Of a stretch of DNA of 64,000 nt, positions 27,212 to 36,398 are shown piece by piece; the first letter of the stretch is position 1; every line of letters begins with the position of its first letter. The stretch is from Anaerofilum hominis. Lineage in GTDB: Bacteria; Bacillota; Clostridia; Oscillospirales; Ruminococcaceae. A program made the position numbers and the translations under genes. The notes under the pieces were generated by a model, which saw only the letters and a list, made by a program, of their open reading frames with translations, was not told the DNA's origin and did not search any database. Location: the NCBI RefSeq assembly GCF_014287275.1, contig NZ_JACONZ010000004.1, positions 124,001 to 188,000 of the forward strand, written 5' to 3'.

Positions 27212-28090
27212 TCACAGGGCGCCCGCGGCGACAAAGGTGAGAATGGTGGTCAGCGCGTAAAAAACCACCAGGCCGATGAGCACGGCTTTGCTGGGGCCGC
27301 CGCGCCTGTGCAGGCGCTCGCGGTAAACGGTCTCGCCCGCGTCCCCGGTCTCCTGACGGATGCGGCGGATGCGGCGGGCGCAGTGCCGCCGGTAAAACCA
27401 GGAGGCGAACATGCCCCAGCCCACGATCTGCAGGGCGCCCAGCAGGGCGGAGCAGACCGAGGCGATCACGCCCAGGGTCGCATAGCTGACGGGCAGTGTG
27501 AACAGGATGCCGAACTCCGCCAGCATGATCAGGGCCGCGGGCAGGTTGAGCAGCAGATTAAGGGCCGCGGCCAGGATGCCAAGGCCCCACATTTTGCGGT
27601 AGAGAAAGTAGATGGGCGCGATAAAGGCCGCGCTGAACACAAAGCCCACCTTGTGCCCGGTGGCGTCCATCCGCTTGAACTGATAAAGATAATAAGGCGC
27701 GCTGGGACCGATGAACGCGGCCCAGTCGGCGACGGGGATGCCGTCGATCTCGCCGCTCATCTCTTCGGGGGAAGAGAGCGGGACAGCCCCCTGAACGCCG
27801 GGGGAGGGGCGCGGCTCCTCCGTGTGCAGCGGCACGCCGCACTGCTCGCAGAAGATCAGATCGCCGGTGTAAGACGCGCCGCAGTTTGGGCATTTGCCCG
27901 GTTTGGGCGCGCTGGCCGGGCGTTTCCACTCAAACCCCGGGCCGTGCATCTCCTCAAAGACGCAGGCTCCCTTGAGCTGGTAACAGGCGCGGTGGTAGGG
28001 CGCGCCGCACTCCGGACAGACGACGATATCGTCGGACGGCAAGAATGGTTTCTTGCAGACCGGACAGCTGCAGCCCTCATAAGTGTGCAT
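27212..28090 (-). CDS. membrane protein with RING-like zinc finger and zinc ribbon
   Basis: A 292-residue protein. Residues 6-36 hold a Cys/His pattern (CPVCKKPF, CPECGAPYHRACY) like a RING-type zinc finger. A zinc ribbon (CPNCGASY, CEQCGVPL) follows near 70-95. The C-terminal half has about four membrane helices, as in DUF2628-type proteins. The ATG at 28090 follows GGGGAGG. Function is unknown; the fingers would face the cytoplasm. It may share transcription with galU, 71 bp downstream. Confidence 0.75.
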   Translation of the reverse strand: MHTYEGCSCPVCKKPFLPSDDIVVCPECGAPYHRACYQLKGACVFEEMHGPGFEWKRPASAPKPGKCPNCGASYTGDLIFCEQCGVPLHTEEPRPSPGVQGAVPLSSPEEMSGEIDGIPVADWAAFIGPSAPYYLYQFKRMDATGHKVGFVFSAAFIAPIYFLYRKMWGLGILAAALNLLLNLPAALIMLAEFGILFTLPVSYATLGVIASVCSALLGALQIVGWGMFASWFYRRHCARRIRRIRQETGDAGETVYRERLHRRGGPSKAVLIGLVVFYALTTILTFVAAGAL

Positions 28091-28137
28091 AGATAGCCTC
28101 CCCAACGGTGAAGATAGTTCCGATGCTTGTAAAAGGT

Positions 28138-28166
28138 ATTGTACCGCAAAATGGAAGAAAATGCAA
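28138..28166 (-). promoter_or_regulatory. promoter of the zinc-finger membrane protein
   Basis: On the minus strand TTGCAT (28166-28161) and TACAAT (28143-28138) are 17 bp apart. Confidence 0.55.
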
Positions 28167-28302
28167 AGGCGACGCGGCGGACAGAGAGAACGTGTACAAA
28201 CCCGCCGGACAAAAGGACCCGGCCGGCGCGCCGCACGCAGAGGGCAGGGGGAGAGCCGGGCAGAGAAGCCGCAGCTTTTGCCCCGCGCAGGCCGCGCGCC
28301 TC

Positions 28303-28331
28303 TTTACAACCGCCCGCAGGGCCTTTATAAT
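28303..28331 (+). promoter_or_regulatory. promoter of prfB
   Basis: TTTACA (28303-28308) and TATAAT (28326-28331) are 17 bp apart, 95 bp before the prfB start. The rest of the 335-bp gap is GC-rich without a gene. Confidence 0.7.
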
Positions 28332-28425
28332 AGTATAGTTAGATATAGCCAGGATAAAACGCAAGCCGGGGCCAGGGCCGCGGCAAAAATACGCACGGCC
28401 CCGGGCCGGCATCGGAGTGAACAGC

Positions 28426-29547
28426 ATGATCATTTTGGACGAAGTAAAACACGATCTCTCGGTCTTGGGGCCGGAGGTAACGGATATGGGCGACGCGCTG
28501 GCCATCCCCGCCAACAGCCAGCGCTATGAAGAACTGACCCAGAAAAGCTCTGAGCCGGGCTTTTTTGACGACGCCGAAAACAGCCGCAAAGTATTTGCGG
28601 AGATGAGCGGCATCAAGGAAAAGCTGGACAAATACGCCGAGCTGCAGCAGCTTTATTCAGACGCCGAGACCTTTGCCGAGCTGGCGCAGGAGATGGGCGA
28701 CGAGGAGCTGCTGCCCGAGGCGGAAGAGCATGTGGAAAAGGTGCGCGAGAAACTGGAAGAGCTGCGCCTGATCGCGCTGCTTTCGGGCGAGTACGACGAC
28801 CACAACGCCATCCTCACTTTTCATGCCGGCGCGGGCGGCACCGAGGCGCAGGACTGGGTGGGCATGCTCTACCGCATGTACACCCGTTTTGCGGCCCGGC
28901 ACGGCTTTGAGGTGGAGGTGCTGGACTATCTGGACGGGGACGAGGCCGGGATCAAAAGCGCCTCCGTCATGGTCAAGGGGACCAACGCCTATGGCTTTTT
29001 GAAAAGCGAAAACGGCGTGCACCGGCTGGTGCGCATCTCGCCGTTTGACTCGTCCGGGCGGCGGCATACCAGCTTTGCCTCGCTGGAAGTGATGCCGGAG
29101 ATCGACGACACCATCGAGATCGATATCCGGCCTGAGGATATCAAGATGGAGGTTTACCGCTCCTCGGGCGCAGGCGGCCAGCACATCAACAAGACCTCCT
29201 CGGCCGTCCGTCTGATCCACATCCCCACCGGCATCGTGGTCGCCTGTCAGAACGAGCGCAGCCAGTTCCAGAACAGGGATATGGCGATGAAGATGCTCAA
29301 AAGCAAGCTGTTCCAGGTCAAAGAGCGGGAGCATCTGGCCCATATCGAGGACATCAAGGGCGAGCAGCTCCAGATCGCCTGGGGCAGCCAGATCCGCAGT
29401 TATGTCTTTATGCCCTATACGCTGGTCAAAGATCATCGCACCGGCTTTGAAAACGGCAACGTCAATGCCGTGATGGACGGCGAGCTGGACGGTTTCATCA
29501 ACGCCTACCTGAAAGCTGCCAGCCGGGGCGAGCTGGAGGGCAGATGA
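28426..29547 (+). CDS. prfB: peptide chain release factor 2
   Basis: A 373-residue RF2. The SPF tripeptide (RISPFDSSG) sets UGA/UAA reading, and GGQ ([14 protein letters not shown]) drives hydrolysis. The frame is continuous: there is no in-frame UGA or CTTTGA slip site near codon 25, so the usual RF2 +1 frameshift autoregulation is absent. The N-terminus is also unlike the usual RF2 leader peptide. ATG 28426 has GGAG 8 nt upstream; GTG 28417 is too close to it. Confidence 0.96.
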   Translation: MIILDEVKHDLSVLGPEVTDMGDALAIPANSQRYEELTQKSSEPGFFDDAENSRKVFAEMSGIKEKLDKYAELQQLYSDAETFAELAQEMGDEELLPEAEEHVEKVREKLEELRLIALLSGEYDDHNAILTFHAGAGGTEAQDWVGMLYRMYTRFAARHGFEVEVLDYLDGDEAGIKSASVMVKGTNAYGFLKSENGVHRLVRISPFDSSGRRHTSFASLEVMPEIDDTIEIDIRPEDIKMEVYRSSGAGGQHINKTSSAVRLIHIPTGIVVACQNERSQFQNRDMAMKMLKSKLFQVKEREHLAHIEDIKGEQLQIAWGSQIRSYVFMPYTLVKDHRTGFENGNVNAVMDGELDGFINAYLKAASRGELEGR

Positions 29548-29567
29548 CCCGCTGACCGGCACAACGA

Positions 29568-29606
29568 CACCGCATCCGCGCCTGAAGGCCGGGATGCGGT
29601 GTTTTT
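29568..29606 (+). terminator. terminator after prfB
   Basis: A 10-bp stem CACCGCATCC/GGATGCGGTG with an inner GC stem, followed by five T residues. Confidence 0.85.
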
Positions 29607-29982
29607 ATAAAGATGAAACGATGATGGCAGGCAGCTTTGGCGGCGGCTCCCGCGAGATCATCACCCCGGCGGACGCCTGTGGCGCGGGCGGGGACTGGTA
29701 CAGCGTTTGCGTGCTGACCTTTTCCCGGGCCGCGCTGGAAAAACGCTGAAAAGGCTGCCGATGGAAGAGATCACGCGCGTCGTGGACACGAATGGGGCCT
29801 CCCCGGTTTATCTGCTGCAAAGAGAGGGCAAAAAATCGTCCTTGCCATGGCGTCGGCCGGGGCGCCCGCAGCAGCGGCTCCTGGGTGAAGAGCCGGAACA
29901 CGGCCTGCAGTTTGACTGTCTTTGTCCGGCGCTGGAGCTGGCAGCCGCGCTTTGAGTGCGGGGGCAAAAAGGAGGGTGCAGG
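29607..29982. other. intergenic stretch without a supported gene
   Basis: About 375 bp between prfB and the methyltransferase. A plus-strand frame at 29707-29955 shows protein-like stretches (MEEITRVVDTNGASPVYLL) but has no ribosome site, is interrupted by stops in the other frames, and matches nothing I recognise. It could be a decayed gene. Confidence 0.4.
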
Positions 29983-30750
29983 ATGGACCCACGGCTGATC
30001 TTTGACGAGGATGCGGACAATTACGACCGGGCGCGGCCCGGCTATCCCGCGGAGCTGTATGCCGCGATTTTTGCTTATTCCGGCGCGGGGGCCGGTGAGC
30101 GGGCGCTGGAGATCGGCGTCGGCACGGGGCAGGCGACCCCGCCTTTTCTGGAAAAGGGCTGCAGCGTGACGGCAGTGGAGCTGGGCGCGCGGCTCAGCCA
30201 CCGCGTGAAACAGAAATTTAGGGACCGCCCGGGCTTTCAGGTGCTGCAGGGAGATTTTCTTGACTGCGAACTGCCCGCCGCCTCTTTTGATCTGGCCTAC
30301 TGCGCCACCGCCTTTCACTGGCTGCCGGGAAAACGCGCTTACCCCAGGCTGCGGGAGCTTCTGCGCGAGGGGGGAACGCTGGCTCTGTTCTGGAACCATC
30401 CGTTCCCCAACCGCGAAGAGGATGAGACCAACCGGGCGAACCGCCGCGTCTACCGCAAATACCGCCCGGACGCAGAAGAACAGCGGGAGTTCTGTGAGGC
30501 GGACTGCGCCAAAAGGGCAGAAGAGCTGCGCGCTTATGGCTTCTGCGACGTGCGCGCGTCTCTTTTTCACCGGGTGAGACGGCTCACGGCGGCGGAGTAT
30601 ATCGACCTGCTGAACACCTATTCCGACCACCGGGCGCTGCCTCCCCGGACGCGGGCGGCGTTTGAACAGGATATGAAAACAGCGCTGGGAGCCGCAGGCG
30701 GCTTTGTCAATATTTACGACACCGTCGACCTGTATCTGGCGCGGAAATAG
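29983..30750 (+). CDS. class I SAM-dependent methyltransferase
   Basis: A 255-residue Rossmann methyltransferase. Motif I is ALEIGVGTGQATPPFLEKG (about residue 40), motif II TAVELG, and the post-motif region FDLAYCATAFHWLPGK is typical of the UbiE/Methyltransf_11 group. AGGAGGG precedes the ATG at 29983. It stands alone between prfB and a shared terminator with galT. Its substrate cannot be told from sequence. Confidence 0.85.
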   Translation: MDPRLIFDEDADNYDRARPGYPAELYAAIFAYSGAGAGERALEIGVGTGQATPPFLEKGCSVTAVELGARLSHRVKQKFRDRPGFQVLQGDFLDCELPAASFDLAYCATAFHWLPGKRAYPRLRELLREGGTLALFWNHPFPNREEDETNRANRRVYRKYRPDAEEQREFCEADCAKRAEELRAYGFCDVRASLFHRVRRLTAAEYIDLLNTYSDHRALPPRTRAAFEQDMKTALGAAGGFVNIYDTVDLYLARK

Positions 30751-30783
30751 CGGAACAGGCCTGCGGCCGGGAGAGATTTTTAC

Positions 30784-30830
30784 AAAGAGAGAGGGCGCGA
30801 AACGGTAAACGCTTCGCGCCCTCTCTCTTT
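30784..30830. terminator. bidirectional terminator between methyltransferase and galT
   Basis: A long stem (AAAGAGAGAGGGCGCGAA with TTCGCGCCCTCTCTCTTT) lies between convergent genes, with T residues on the plus side. Confidence 0.9.
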
Positions 30831-30882
30831 TCCGTGCCGCGGGCAGGAGGGGAACGGGCCCCGGACGGCTCCCCAAAATGAT

Positions 30883-32427
30883 TCAGGCCTTTTCACAGCC
30901 AATGGAGGCCATGAAGCGGTCGAAAGCCGCAAAGCCGGCCTCGTCCTGCTTGAAGACGCCGGCATGTTCCAGACAGGTCTCAAACTTTGCGCCGATCTCA
31001 GCGCGCACCGCCTGTTCTGCGGCTGCGTCCTCCAGGCTGGTACCATACTTTGCGGTGAGAAGATCGATCCATTCCGCATGTTCCGGCGCTTCTTTTTTGA
31101 CCTCTTCCGCCGCGCGCGCGCCGGTGAGCACCTGGCGGATGGCCTCGCCCTGGGGCTTGAGGCGGCTGGGCAGAATGGCCAGCCCCATGACCTCGATCAG
31201 GCCGATGTTTTCCTTTTTGATGTGGTGGATCTCCCGGTGGGGATGGAAGATCCCCTCGGGATGCTCTGGGCTGACGGCATTGTTGCGGGGCACAAGGTCC
31301 AGCACATAGTCCTCTTCTGCGGTGTGATGCAGAATGGGGGTGACCGTGTTGTGCGGCACCTGCTGGCCGTTTTCCGTGGTGTAGGCGCGGATCTCAACGC
31401 TTTCATCGCTGTAGTCCCGCCAGGCGTCCAGCAGCCGGTCGGCAAAGGCCATCAGCTGGGCGGGGGCGTCGCCCGTGCAGCGCACGGTGGAGACGGGCCA
31501 GCAGATGCGGCCGATGCGGATGTCGGGAAAGTCCGCGCAGCGATAGGCCTGCTGCAGCCGGGCGCGCTGCATGGGAAAGGCGTAGTTGCCGCCCTGGAAG
31601 TGGTTGTGGGACAGGATGCTGCCGCCCACGATGGGCAGGTCGGCGTTGCTGCCGCAGGTGTAGTGGGGAAATTGGCCCACAAAGTCAAAAATGCGGCGGA
31701 AAGTCTCGTGGGTGATGGCCATGGCCTCGTGCTTTTCTCCAAAGACGATGCAGTGCTCGTTATAATAGACATAGGGGGAGTACTGCAGGTACCACTGTTC
31801 GCCCATCAGTATGACCGGCACGACCCGGTGTACCTGCCGGGCGGGAAAATTCACGCGCCCGGCATAGCCGATATTTTCAAGGCAGAGCATGCACTTGGGA
31901 TAGCTGGACGCGGGCTGCAGCCGCTCCAGAGCGATGGTCTTGGGGTCTTTTTCCGGCTTGGTGAGGTTGATGGTCACCTCCAGCGTGCCGTATTTGCAGG
32001 GATGCTCCCACTGGATGTTCCGGGCGATCTGAGCGGTGCGGATATAATTGCTGACGATGCACAGATGATAAAAATAATCCGTGGCCGCTTTGGCCCCCTG
32101 CGTGCGGCGCAGCTCTTCAAAACGGGCGCAGACCTCGCTCTCACGCGGCATCAGCGCGCCCATAATCCGCGCTTCAAAATTTACCCGCAGCGCGTTTACC
32201 TCCCGGTCGTACAGGCCCTGCTCACCGGCAAGGTCCAGCAGCGGCTCCAAGATCGCGGACGGCGTGTCCAGCGCCTCGTCGGGCAGTTCCCCCACATACG
32301 GCTCAGCCAGACCGAACAGGTCCAGCAGCGTGTTGCGGGCAACCACGGCGTCCAGCTTGCCCACCAGGCCCTGCTGCAGGCCAAAGCGGATCAGGCGCTC
32401 GATGTCGCAGGCGGCGCGTTGATTCAT
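30883..32427 (-). CDS. galT: galactose-1-phosphate uridylyltransferase (class II)
   Basis: A 514-residue enzyme of the Firmicutes class II GalT family that swaps UMP between UDP-glucose and galactose-1-phosphate. Visible motifs are YPKCMLCLENIGYAGR, the histidine segment GGSILSHNHFQGG and the C-terminal HREIHHIKKENIG. Its length matches the class (~500). GGGGGAGGA precedes the ATG. No galK or galE is adjacent; galU is 3.7 kb away. Confidence 0.95.
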   Translation of the reverse strand: MNQRAACDIERLIRFGLQQGLVGKLDAVVARNTLLDLFGLAEPYVGELPDEALDTPSAILEPLLDLAGEQGLYDREVNALRVNFEARIMGALMPRESEVCARFEELRRTQGAKAATDYFYHLCIVSNYIRTAQIARNIQWEHPCKYGTLEVTINLTKPEKDPKTIALERLQPASSYPKCMLCLENIGYAGRVNFPARQVHRVVPVILMGEQWYLQYSPYVYYNEHCIVFGEKHEAMAITHETFRRIFDFVGQFPHYTCGSNADLPIVGGSILSHNHFQGGNYAFPMQRARLQQAYRCADFPDIRIGRICWPVSTVRCTGDAPAQLMAFADRLLDAWRDYSDESVEIRAYTTENGQQVPHNTVTPILHHTAEEDYVLDLVPRNNAVSPEHPEGIFHPHREIHHIKKENIGLIEVMGLAILPSRLKPQGEAIRQVLTGARAAEEVKKEAPEHAEWIDLLTAKYGTSLEDAAAEQAVRAEIGAKFETCLEHAGVFKQDEAGFAAFDRFMASIGCEKA

Positions 32428-32540
32428 TTATGATTCCTCCCCCTGTAGCGCTAAAGCTTTTCCGCCTTTTATTATAGTGCTTTGCGGGAATGGGAGACAT
32501 GCAAAATTGTTGCAGCCGCATGAAAGAAACGGGAAATAAA

Positions 32541-32570
32541 AAGGCCTCCCGACAGATGCCGGGAGGCCTT
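32541..32570 (-). terminator. terminator after panE
   Basis: A perfect 11-bp stem AAGGCCTCCCG/CGGGAGGCCTT between panE and galT. T residues follow on the minus strand. Confidence 0.85.
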
Positions 32571-32609
32571 TGCACAGATTGCACAAAATTTGTTTCGTCT
32601 CTTTGATGG

Positions 32610-33542
32610 TCAGGACAGCACCTGGCCGTCGTAGTTCTGTTCAATGGTGCGGATGAGCAGGTACATCGTCTCATTGTAGGGGACCGGGATCCCCAGCGCC
32701 CGCGCTTTCTGCACCACGCCGCCGTTGATGGAGCCGATCTCGGTGGGCCGCTTTGCCAGAACATCCTGCTCGGTGCTGGTCAGGTGGGTGCGCATCTCCG
32801 CCATCAGGGAGAAAATACCGCTTTTCAGCTGTTCGCCGTCCAGCGCGGTGCCCTCCGCACCGGCCACGGCGACGATCTCATCCACGATATGGCAGGCCAG
32901 TTCTCCGGCCTCGGGGGTGTCCACAAGCACGCCACAGCGCAGCCGGCAGACCGCCGTGATGCTGTTGGCGGTGGCGTTCACCGCCACCTTGCTCCAGATG
33001 GTCTTCATGATATCGGGCGTGATGGTGCAGCCCAGCCCCGCGCCGTCAAAAAGGCTGCAGACCTGCTGCAAAAAGGGCGTTTCGCCCCCCTCGGCGGTCA
33101 TGATGGAGGTGTGGCCGTCTCCCAGTGAGCGGATGTGCCCGATCGAGATGAGATCGCTGGGAAAATCCGTGGTGCCCAGAATGATGCGCTTTCTGGGCAC
33201 GAATTCACTGACCCGCTCCAGGTTGCCCAGCCCGTTCTGCAGGCTCATCACGACCGTGCGGCTGTCCATAAAGCGCCGTGCGCTCTCCAGCGCCGCGCGG
33301 GAGTAGAGCGACTTGGTGAACAGGATCACCAGATCGGCGATAAAGGGCACGTCCTGCGCCAGATACGCTTCCACCGGGGCCCGGTGTACGCCGTCCTGCA
33401 ATTCCAGCACCAGTCCGTCCCGGCGCATGGACTCCACCGCTTCCGGCACCACGTCCACCATGGTCACTTCCGCGCCCGCAAGGGCCAGTTTGCCGCCGAA
33501 GAGCGTACCCATCGCCCCGGCGCCGATCACTACGATTTTCAA
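32610..33542 (-). CDS. panE: 2-dehydropantoate 2-reductase-like (ApbA/PanE) dehydrogenase
   Basis: A 310-residue NADPH-dependent ketopantoate reductase-type protein. The Rossmann loop VIGAGAMGTLFGGKLALAG opens the protein. The catalytic Lys is likely in IWSKVAVNATANSITA (about residue 180), and the Glu-Ser region is GSINGGVV. The TTG start at 33542 follows AGGAGGGG. No other pantothenate genes are near, so a related 2-keto acid substrate is possible. A leader terminator lies upstream. Confidence 0.85.
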   Translation of the reverse strand: MKIVVIGAGAMGTLFGGKLALAGAEVTMVDVVPEAVESMRRDGLVLELQDGVHRAPVEAYLAQDVPFIADLVILFTKSLYSRAALESARRFMDSRTVVMSLQNGLGNLERVSEFVPRKRIILGTTDFPSDLISIGHIRSLGDGHTSIMTAEGGETPFLQQVCSLFDGAGLGCTITPDIMKTIWSKVAVNATANSITAVCRLRCGVLVDTPEAGELACHIVDEIVAVAGAEGTALDGEQLKSGIFSLMAEMRTHLTSTEQDVLAKRPTEIGSINGGVVQKARALGIPVPYNETMYLLIRTIEQNYDGQVLS

Positions 33543-33629
33543 TGAGATCCCCTCCTGGATGGGCGGGGCGGCGTTTGCAATGCGCCCTGCGCCCCGCTCT
33601 GTTTGCCGCCGCGCGGCCGCGGCGGGCAG

Positions 33630-33683
33630 AAAAAAGGGTACAGGGGTTTTTCTCCTGTACCACATTGTACCCTGTATATTATA
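33630..33683 (-). promoter_or_regulatory. extended -10 promoter followed by a leader terminator upstream of panE
   Basis: On the minus strand TGCTATAAT (TATAAT at 33683-33678) is an extended -10. About ten bases after the likely start a stem GGTACAGG/CCTGTACC (33661-33637) is followed by six T residues (33635-33630). Transcripts would stop about 85 nt before panE unless the hairpin is bypassed, so attenuation is possible. Confidence 0.55.
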
Positions 33684-33811
33684 GCACACGGCCGCAAAAA
33701 TACTACCCGTCTCAAAAAAATCGCGGCCGCCGCAGGCCCGCGCTTCAAAAGCGCCCCTGAGGCGCTTCGGCGCGGACAGCGGCAGCCGCTGTCATTTTTT
33801 TGGGCTGTGTT

Positions 33812-35209
33812 TTATTCCGCAAAAGCGCTGAAAGCCAGATAGCACATATAGATATCTGCCTTGGCGGCCACCTCATAGGGCGCGTGCATCGACAGCAGGG
33901 GGACGCCGATATCCACCACGTCGATATTGTGGTTTGCCACATATTTTGCCACCGTGCCGCCGCCGCCCAGGTCCACCTTGCCCAGCTCGCCGGTCTGCCA
34001 CAAGACGCCGTGGCTGTCCAGGATATCGGCAAAAAGCGCCATCGTCTCCGCCGAGGCGTCTGAGGTGCCGCTTTTGCCCCGCGCGCCGGTGTACTTGGTC
34101 ACCACCACGCCCTTGTTCAGCCGGGCGACGTTGTTTTCCTCAAACACATCGGAGAAAGAGGGATCATAGGCCGCATTGACGTCCGCGGACAGGCATTTCG
34201 AGTTGGCCAGCACCGCTTTGGAGTCCACGCCCTGGGCCTCGGCCAGATATTCGAGATAATGCAGCAGATAGGCGGAGGCCAGGCCGGTATTGCCGTCCGA
34301 GCCGGTCTCCTCTTTGTCAGTCAGGCAGGTCACGGTGGTGTGACGCGGCGCCTTGGCGTCGATCTCGGCGCGCAGCGCCGTATAAGCGCAGACCCGGTCG
34401 TCGTGGCCGTAAGCTGCGATCATGCTGCGGTCAAAGCCCAGGTCCCGCGCCGGAAATGCCGGCACGATCTCCAGCTCAGCGCAGGTGAAATCCCGTTCCG
34501 TGACGCCGTATTTTTCATGGAGCAGCTGCATGGTGGCCAGCTTGACCCGGTTTTTTACCTCTTCATCCGGGTAGGGAAGCGAGCCGATGAGGATATTCAG
34601 CTCTTCTCCCCGCACCCCGTCCGCCAACGGACGGCGGTCCTGTTCTTTGGAGAGGTGGGGCAGTAGATCGCTGATGGTAAAGACGGGGTCGCCCTCCTCC
34701 TCACCGATGCAGACCGGGACCGTCTCGCCGCTGCGGCGCACAAAGACCCCGTGCAGGGAAAGGGGGATCGCCGTCCACTGATACTTGCGCAGGCCGCCGT
34801 AATAGTGGGTCTTGAAGTAAGAGAGGCCACCTTTTTCGTAAAGCGGGTTCTGCTTCAGGTCCAGGCGCGGAGAATCGATGTGGGCGGCATTGATGCGCAC
34901 GCCCTCGCTCACCGGCAGGGTCCCAAAGGTCGAGGCCAGCAGGGCCTTGCCGCGGTTGACGCAGTAGACCTTGTCCCCGGGCTGGTAGCTGCGGCCCGGT
35001 TCGTACAGGGTATAGCCCGCCTCCTGCAGCAGGGCCGTCGCCCCGGCCACAAATTCGCGCTCTGTTTTTGCCCGGTTGAGAAAGCGGCGGTACTCCTCAC
35101 AAAAAGCCCAGGCGGGTCCTTTCAGCTCCGGCCTCGCCTCAAACACGTCCGGCGCCTGATAGAGCAGTTCGTCTGCGAGCTGCTGCGCCTGACTTTTTTC
35201 CTTTTTCAT
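33812..35209 (-). CDS. M18-family aminopeptidase
   Basis: A 465-residue zinc aminopeptidase that removes N-terminal acidic or neutral residues. The metal-binding segments are NAAHIDSPRLDLK, TDKEETGSDGN and ALLSMHAPYEVA-like MHAPYE near the C-terminus. ATG 35209 follows GGAG. It is the last gene of the run from DUF951 through prfA, tsaC, coaE and the transglycosylase; the 7-bp gap supports co-transcription. Confidence 0.93.
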   Translation of the reverse strand: MKKEKSQAQQLADELLYQAPDVFEARPELKGPAWAFCEEYRRFLNRAKTEREFVAGATALLQEAGYTLYEPGRSYQPGDKVYCVNRGKALLASTFGTLPVSEGVRINAAHIDSPRLDLKQNPLYEKGGLSYFKTHYYGGLRKYQWTAIPLSLHGVFVRRSGETVPVCIGEEEGDPVFTISDLLPHLSKEQDRRPLADGVRGEELNILIGSLPYPDEEVKNRVKLATMQLLHEKYGVTERDFTCAELEIVPAFPARDLGFDRSMIAAYGHDDRVCAYTALRAEIDAKAPRHTTVTCLTDKEETGSDGNTGLASAYLLHYLEYLAEAQGVDSKAVLANSKCLSADVNAAYDPSFSDVFEENNVARLNKGVVVTKYTGARGKSGTSDASAETMALFADILDSHGVLWQTGELGKVDLGGGGTVAKYVANHNIDVVDIGVPLLSMHAPYEVAAKADIYMCYLAFSAFAE

Positions 35210-35216
35210 CCTTTGC

Positions 35217-35801
35217 TCACTCCTGTTTCTGGCGGTAAAGCCGCTCATATTTTTCAAATGCGCGCCCGACCTTCTGCACATAGCGGGACATCTGCGGGTA
35301 GGGGAACTCTTTCAGCGTGTTTTCCCCGTCCGCATAGGTGGGGTCGGCCAGCAGGCTGTCCACGGTCCCCCAGCCGCTGTGATAAGCGGCGCTGGCCGTT
35401 GCGAGATTCCCGCCGTAGCGTTCCAGGCAGCGGGACAGGTAGTAGCTGCCGAAGCGGATGTTGACCGACGGGTCCCACAGGTCCTCAAAGGTCAGCGGCT
35501 CGTCGTTTGCGATCTTCAGCTTGATCCAGGCAAAGGTCTCCTCGGTGATCTGCATCAGGCCGCGCGCCCCCACGGCGGATTCCGCCGTCTGGTCAAAGCC
35601 GCTTTCGGTGCGGATGATGGCGTAGATCATCAGCGGGTCCATCTCAAACTCAGCGGCATAGTGTTCCACCGTGTCTTTGTAGCGGAGAGGGAAGCTGTGC
35701 TCTTCAATAACGCGGATCGCCTTGGGCGCCGTCAGCAGGCCCAACAGGCCCACGGCCAGCAGCACCGCCAGCACGATCAGATTTTTTCCTGTTTTTCTCA
35801 T
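35217..35801 (-). CDS. membrane-anchored lytic transglycosylase (SLT domain)
   Basis: A 194-residue cell-wall enzyme. Residues 7-25 form an N-terminal hydrophobic anchor. The goose-type/SLT lysozyme domain has catalytic Glu in RTESGFDQTAES, followed by GARGLMQITEETFAW and SAAYHSGWGTV. It cleaves glycan strands forming 1,6-anhydro ends. It lies 3 bp after coaE. Confidence 0.93.
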   Translation of the reverse strand: MRKTGKNLIVLAVLLAVGLLGLLTAPKAIRVIEEHSFPLRYKDTVEHYAAEFEMDPLMIYAIIRTESGFDQTAESAVGARGLMQITEETFAWIKLKIANDEPLTFEDLWDPSVNIRFGSYYLSRCLERYGGNLATASAAYHSGWGTVDSLLADPTYADGENTLKEFPYPQMSRYVQKVGRAFEKYERLYRQKQE

Positions 35802-35804
35802 TGG

Positions 35805-36398
35805 TCATCCCTTTAGCTGTTGAAGAAGTCGCCCGGCCTTTTGCAGCAGTTCGTCCCTTGTGCCGGTGTTTTCCAGCACAAAGTCCGCCCGGGCGCGCAG
35901 CGTCTCAGGCGCGGCCTGCCGGTCCAGACGGTCCAGCGCCGCTTGCTGCGACACGCCGTCCCGCAGGGCGATGCGCCGGGCCTGGGTCTCCCTGTCGCTG
36001 AGCACCGCCACAATACTATCACACAACGGCTCGAAAGGCGTGTCGATTATCAGAGCCCCGTCCAGGAACAGCAGCGCGGCCCCCGCCGCCCGGGCGGCGG
36101 CGATCCGCCCTTTGATCTCCCGCAGGATCAGCGGCATGGTGACGGCAGTCAGCCGTTTTTGCCCGTCCGGCGTCGCAAAAGCCCGCTCGCCGAGGCTTCG
36201 GCGCAGCAGGTTTCCCTGTTCGTCGCAGACCGAGGCGCCAAACTCTTTTACCAGCGCTTTCACATAAGCGCTGCCGGGCGTCGCCAGCTCCCGCGTGACG
36301 GCGTCCCCGTCGATGACCGGATATCCCTGGGCGGCCAGCCAGGCGCTCACCGTGCTTTTGCCGCTGCCGGAGGTCCCGGTGATGCCGACCACCCTCAC
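35805..36398 (-). CDS. coaE: dephospho-CoA kinase
   Basis: A 197-residue kinase for the last step of coenzyme A synthesis. The P-loop is GITGTSGSGKST, followed by YPVIDGDAVTREL and the lid region DRETQARRIALRDG. The GTG start at 36398 overlaps the tsaC stop by 4 bp, so translation is coupled. Confidence 0.95.
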   Translation of the reverse strand: MRVVGITGTSGSGKSTVSAWLAAQGYPVIDGDAVTRELATPGSAYVKALVKEFGASVCDEQGNLLRRSLGERAFATPDGQKRLTAVTMPLILREIKGRIAAARAAGAALLFLDGALIIDTPFEPLCDSIVAVLSDRETQARRIALRDGVSQQAALDRLDRQAAPETLRARADFVLENTGTRDELLQKAGRLLQQLKG

